Source: JBQTKD01 sp052389435 (GTDB lineage: Bacteria > Actinomycetota > Actinomycetes > Sporichthyales > Sporichthyaceae). From it: a stretch of DNA of 5,804 nucleotides. The notes under the pieces are model-generated. The model was not told where the DNA came from. It did no database searches and worked only from the letters and a program-made list of their open reading frames with translations. Numbering within the stretch: position 1 is the first letter of the stretch; each line of letters begins with the position of its first letter. This document shows, piece after piece, positions 4,816 to 5,804 of this stretch. The translations under genes were made by a program, and so were the position numbers. The stretch is taken from the NCBI GenBank assembly GCA_052389435.1, contig JBQTIB010000057.1, positions 1-5,804 on the forward strand. The letters run 5' to 3'.

Positions 4816-5649
4816 ATGAAAACGGTGACCCGCGGATCCTGCACGTTCCAGACGTGGGAGGCGGGGCCGGCCGACGGCGAACTCCTCGTCCTGCTCCACG
4901 GTTTCCCGCAGACGGCGGACTGTTGGGACGAGGTCGTGCCACTGCTCGTCGACGCGGGCTACCGCGTGGTGACGGTCAATCAGCGCGGCTACTCCCCCGG
5001 CGCCCAGCCGCGCCGACGCCGGGACTACGCGTTTCCCGAGCTCACCGCGGACGTCGCCGCGGTGATCGACGCCTACGGCGGACGGGCCCACCTCGTCGGG
5101 CACGACTGGGGCGGCGCGGTGGCGTGGGCGACGGCGGCCGACTACCCCGACCGCGTCGCGACGCTGACGGTGCTCTCGACGCCCCACCCGCGGGCCTTTC
5201 TCGCCTCTTTGGGAACGAGCAGGCAGGGCCTGATGTCCGCGTACATCCTGCTCTTTCAGCTGCCCTGGTTGCCCGAGCGCGTGTTCCGCTCGCGGTGGGA
5301 CCAACTGATGTGCGGCTACCTGGGCCAGTCCCCCGCCCGCGCCCGCCGCGGCCGCACCGCCTTCCCCGACCCGCAGTCGCTCACCGCGCCGATGAACTGG
5401 TACCGAGCACTCCCAACGGTGAACCTCTGGAAACGTTCCGGTGCGCGAACCGCGCAACCCACCCTCTTCGTGTGGAGCGACGGCGACGCCGCCCTGGCAC
5501 GCAAGGGCGCCGAGAACACGGGCGACTATGTCGACGGGCCCTACACCTTCGAGGTCCTGCGCGGCGTCAGCCACTGGATTCCGGAGGAGACGCCGGGTCC
5601 GTTCGCCGAGATGCTGATCGCGCACCTGCAACGCCATCCGATGTCGTAG
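4816..5649 (+). CDS. Alpha/beta hydrolase, epoxide-hydrolase-like
   Basis: This is probably a soluble hydrolase that opens epoxides or acts on a related bond through an aspartyl-ester intermediate. The 277-residue protein has the oxyanion-region motif LLHGFPQ (about 26-32) and VNQRGYSPG (54-62). The nucleophile elbow VGHDWGG places D97 as nucleophile, and Asp rather than Ser here is typical of epoxide hydrolases and haloalkane dehalogenases. The likely acid is D224 (WSDGDAAL), the catalytic base H253 (GVSHWIPEE), and a candidate lid tyrosine Y196 (NWYRA), which points to the epoxide hydrolase side. There is no signal peptide. ATG at 4816 gives the usual short N-terminus. It is divergent from the dehydrogenase and convergent with rpoC, with which it shares a terminator hairpin. 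The substrate cannot be read from sequence. Confidence 0.88.
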   Translation: MKTVTRGSCTFQTWEAGPADGELLVLLHGFPQTADCWDEVVPLLVDAGYRVVTVNQRGYSPGAQPRRRRDYAFPELTADVAAVIDAYGGRAHLVGHDWGGAVAWATAADYPDRVATLTVLSTPHPRAFLASLGTSRQGLMSAYILLFQLPWLPERVFRSRWDQLMCGYLGQSPARARRGRTAFPDPQSLTAPMNWYRALPTVNLWKRSGARTAQPTLFVWSDGDAALARKGAENTGDYVDGPYTFEVLRGVSHWIPEETPGPFAEMLIAHLQRHPMS

Positions 5650-5654
5650 AACGC

Positions 5655-5690
5655 CGGAGGCGGCCGTCCCGGTAGGGACGACCGCCTCCG
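5655..5690. terminator. Strong hairpin terminator between convergent hydrolase and rpoC
   Basis: The stem has 9 bp (CGGAGGCGG with CCGCCTCCG), one C-A mismatch and a further 6 bp (CGTCCC with GGGACG), closed by the 4-nt loop GGTA. It starts 6 nt after the hydrolase stop and lies 22 nt after the rpoC stop on the other strand, so it can serve both. No long T-tract follows in either direction, which is common in high-GC actinobacteria. Confidence 0.85.
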
Positions 5691-5711
5691 CTTGCGTCTA
5701 GCTACGAACCA

Positions 5712-5804
5712 CTAGCCGCCGGAGCCCCCGAAGTCGTAGTCCGCCAGGCGCACCGCTTCGCCGGACCCGCCACCAAACCCCGCGTACTCGGGCTCGTCAT
5801 ACCC
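5712..5804 (-). CDS. rpoC: C-terminal end of RNA polymerase beta' subunit (cut by window edge)
   Basis: Only the last 30 codons and the TAG stop are present; the gene enters from the right edge. The peptide is Gly-rich and acidic and ends GEAVRLADYDFGGSGG. A final segment of the form A(V/I)xLxDYDF/Y with a short Gly/Ser tail is typical of actinobacterial RpoC, and the location upstream of rpsL-rpsG-fusA on the same strand is where rpoC is expected. The strong hairpin 22 nt after the stop implies that the rpoBC transcript ends here. The identification rests on a short tail plus gene order, so it is probable and not proven. Confidence 0.75.
   Translation of the reverse strand, partial: GYDEPEYAGFGGGSGEAVRLADYDFGGSGG

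Noticed and set aside
4769..4942. N-terminal extension of the dehydrogenase to 4942
   Set aside because: The extra residues are low-complexity Arg/Pro sequence antisense to the hydrolase, and the normal family N-terminus begins at the ATG at 4768.
4281..5675. Plus-strand open frame of 464 codons
   Set aside because: Its first part is antisense to the dehydrogenase and its second part is out of frame with the alpha/beta hydrolase; neither part has family motifs.

Overview
The window looks like chromosomal DNA of a high-GC actinomycete. Codon third positions are strongly G/C-rich, GTG starts occur, and the gene content is that of the actinobacterial RNA polymerase / str (ribosomal protein) locus. 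A more exact placement (for example Pseudonocardiales) would be a guess.

The left part, on the minus strand, is the start of a str operon: rpsL (ribosomal protein S12, start at 1117), then rpsG (S7), then the first 66 codons of fusA (EF-G), cut by the window edge. At the far right edge, also on the minus strand, are 30 C-terminal residues that look like the tail of RpoC (RNA polymerase beta'). The order rpoC ... rpsL-rpsG-fusA is the usual one, but here about 4.6 kb of other genes lies between rpoC and rpsL. A strong hairpin follows rpoC, and rpsL has its own promoter-like sequence and a leader of roughly 230 nt rich in inverted repeats.

From left to right the inserted block holds: a minus-strand pair of overlapping, related two-helix membrane proteins (1415-2267); a plus-strand MOSC-domain protein of the mARC/YcbX type (2366-3211); a small helical protein of unknown function (plus, 3328-3621); a zinc-dependent medium-chain dehydrogenase (minus, 3629-4768); and, divergent from it across 47 bp, an epoxide-hydrolase-like alpha/beta hydrolase (plus, 4816-5649) that converges on rpoC. 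The divergent dehydrogenase/hydrolase pair could act on related substrates, but the sequence does not show which.

The most striking point is rpsG. The frame for a full-length 156-residue S7, a well-placed Shine-Dalgarno and the normal position for an ATG overlapping the rpsL stop are all present, yet the codon there reads AGG. One base change (plus position 742, C instead of A) would restore a TAATG stop/start overlap. This is either a base error in the sequence or a real non-canonical start of an essential gene. I found no CRISPR array, tRNA, rRNA, insertion sequence or clear novel defence or mobile system.
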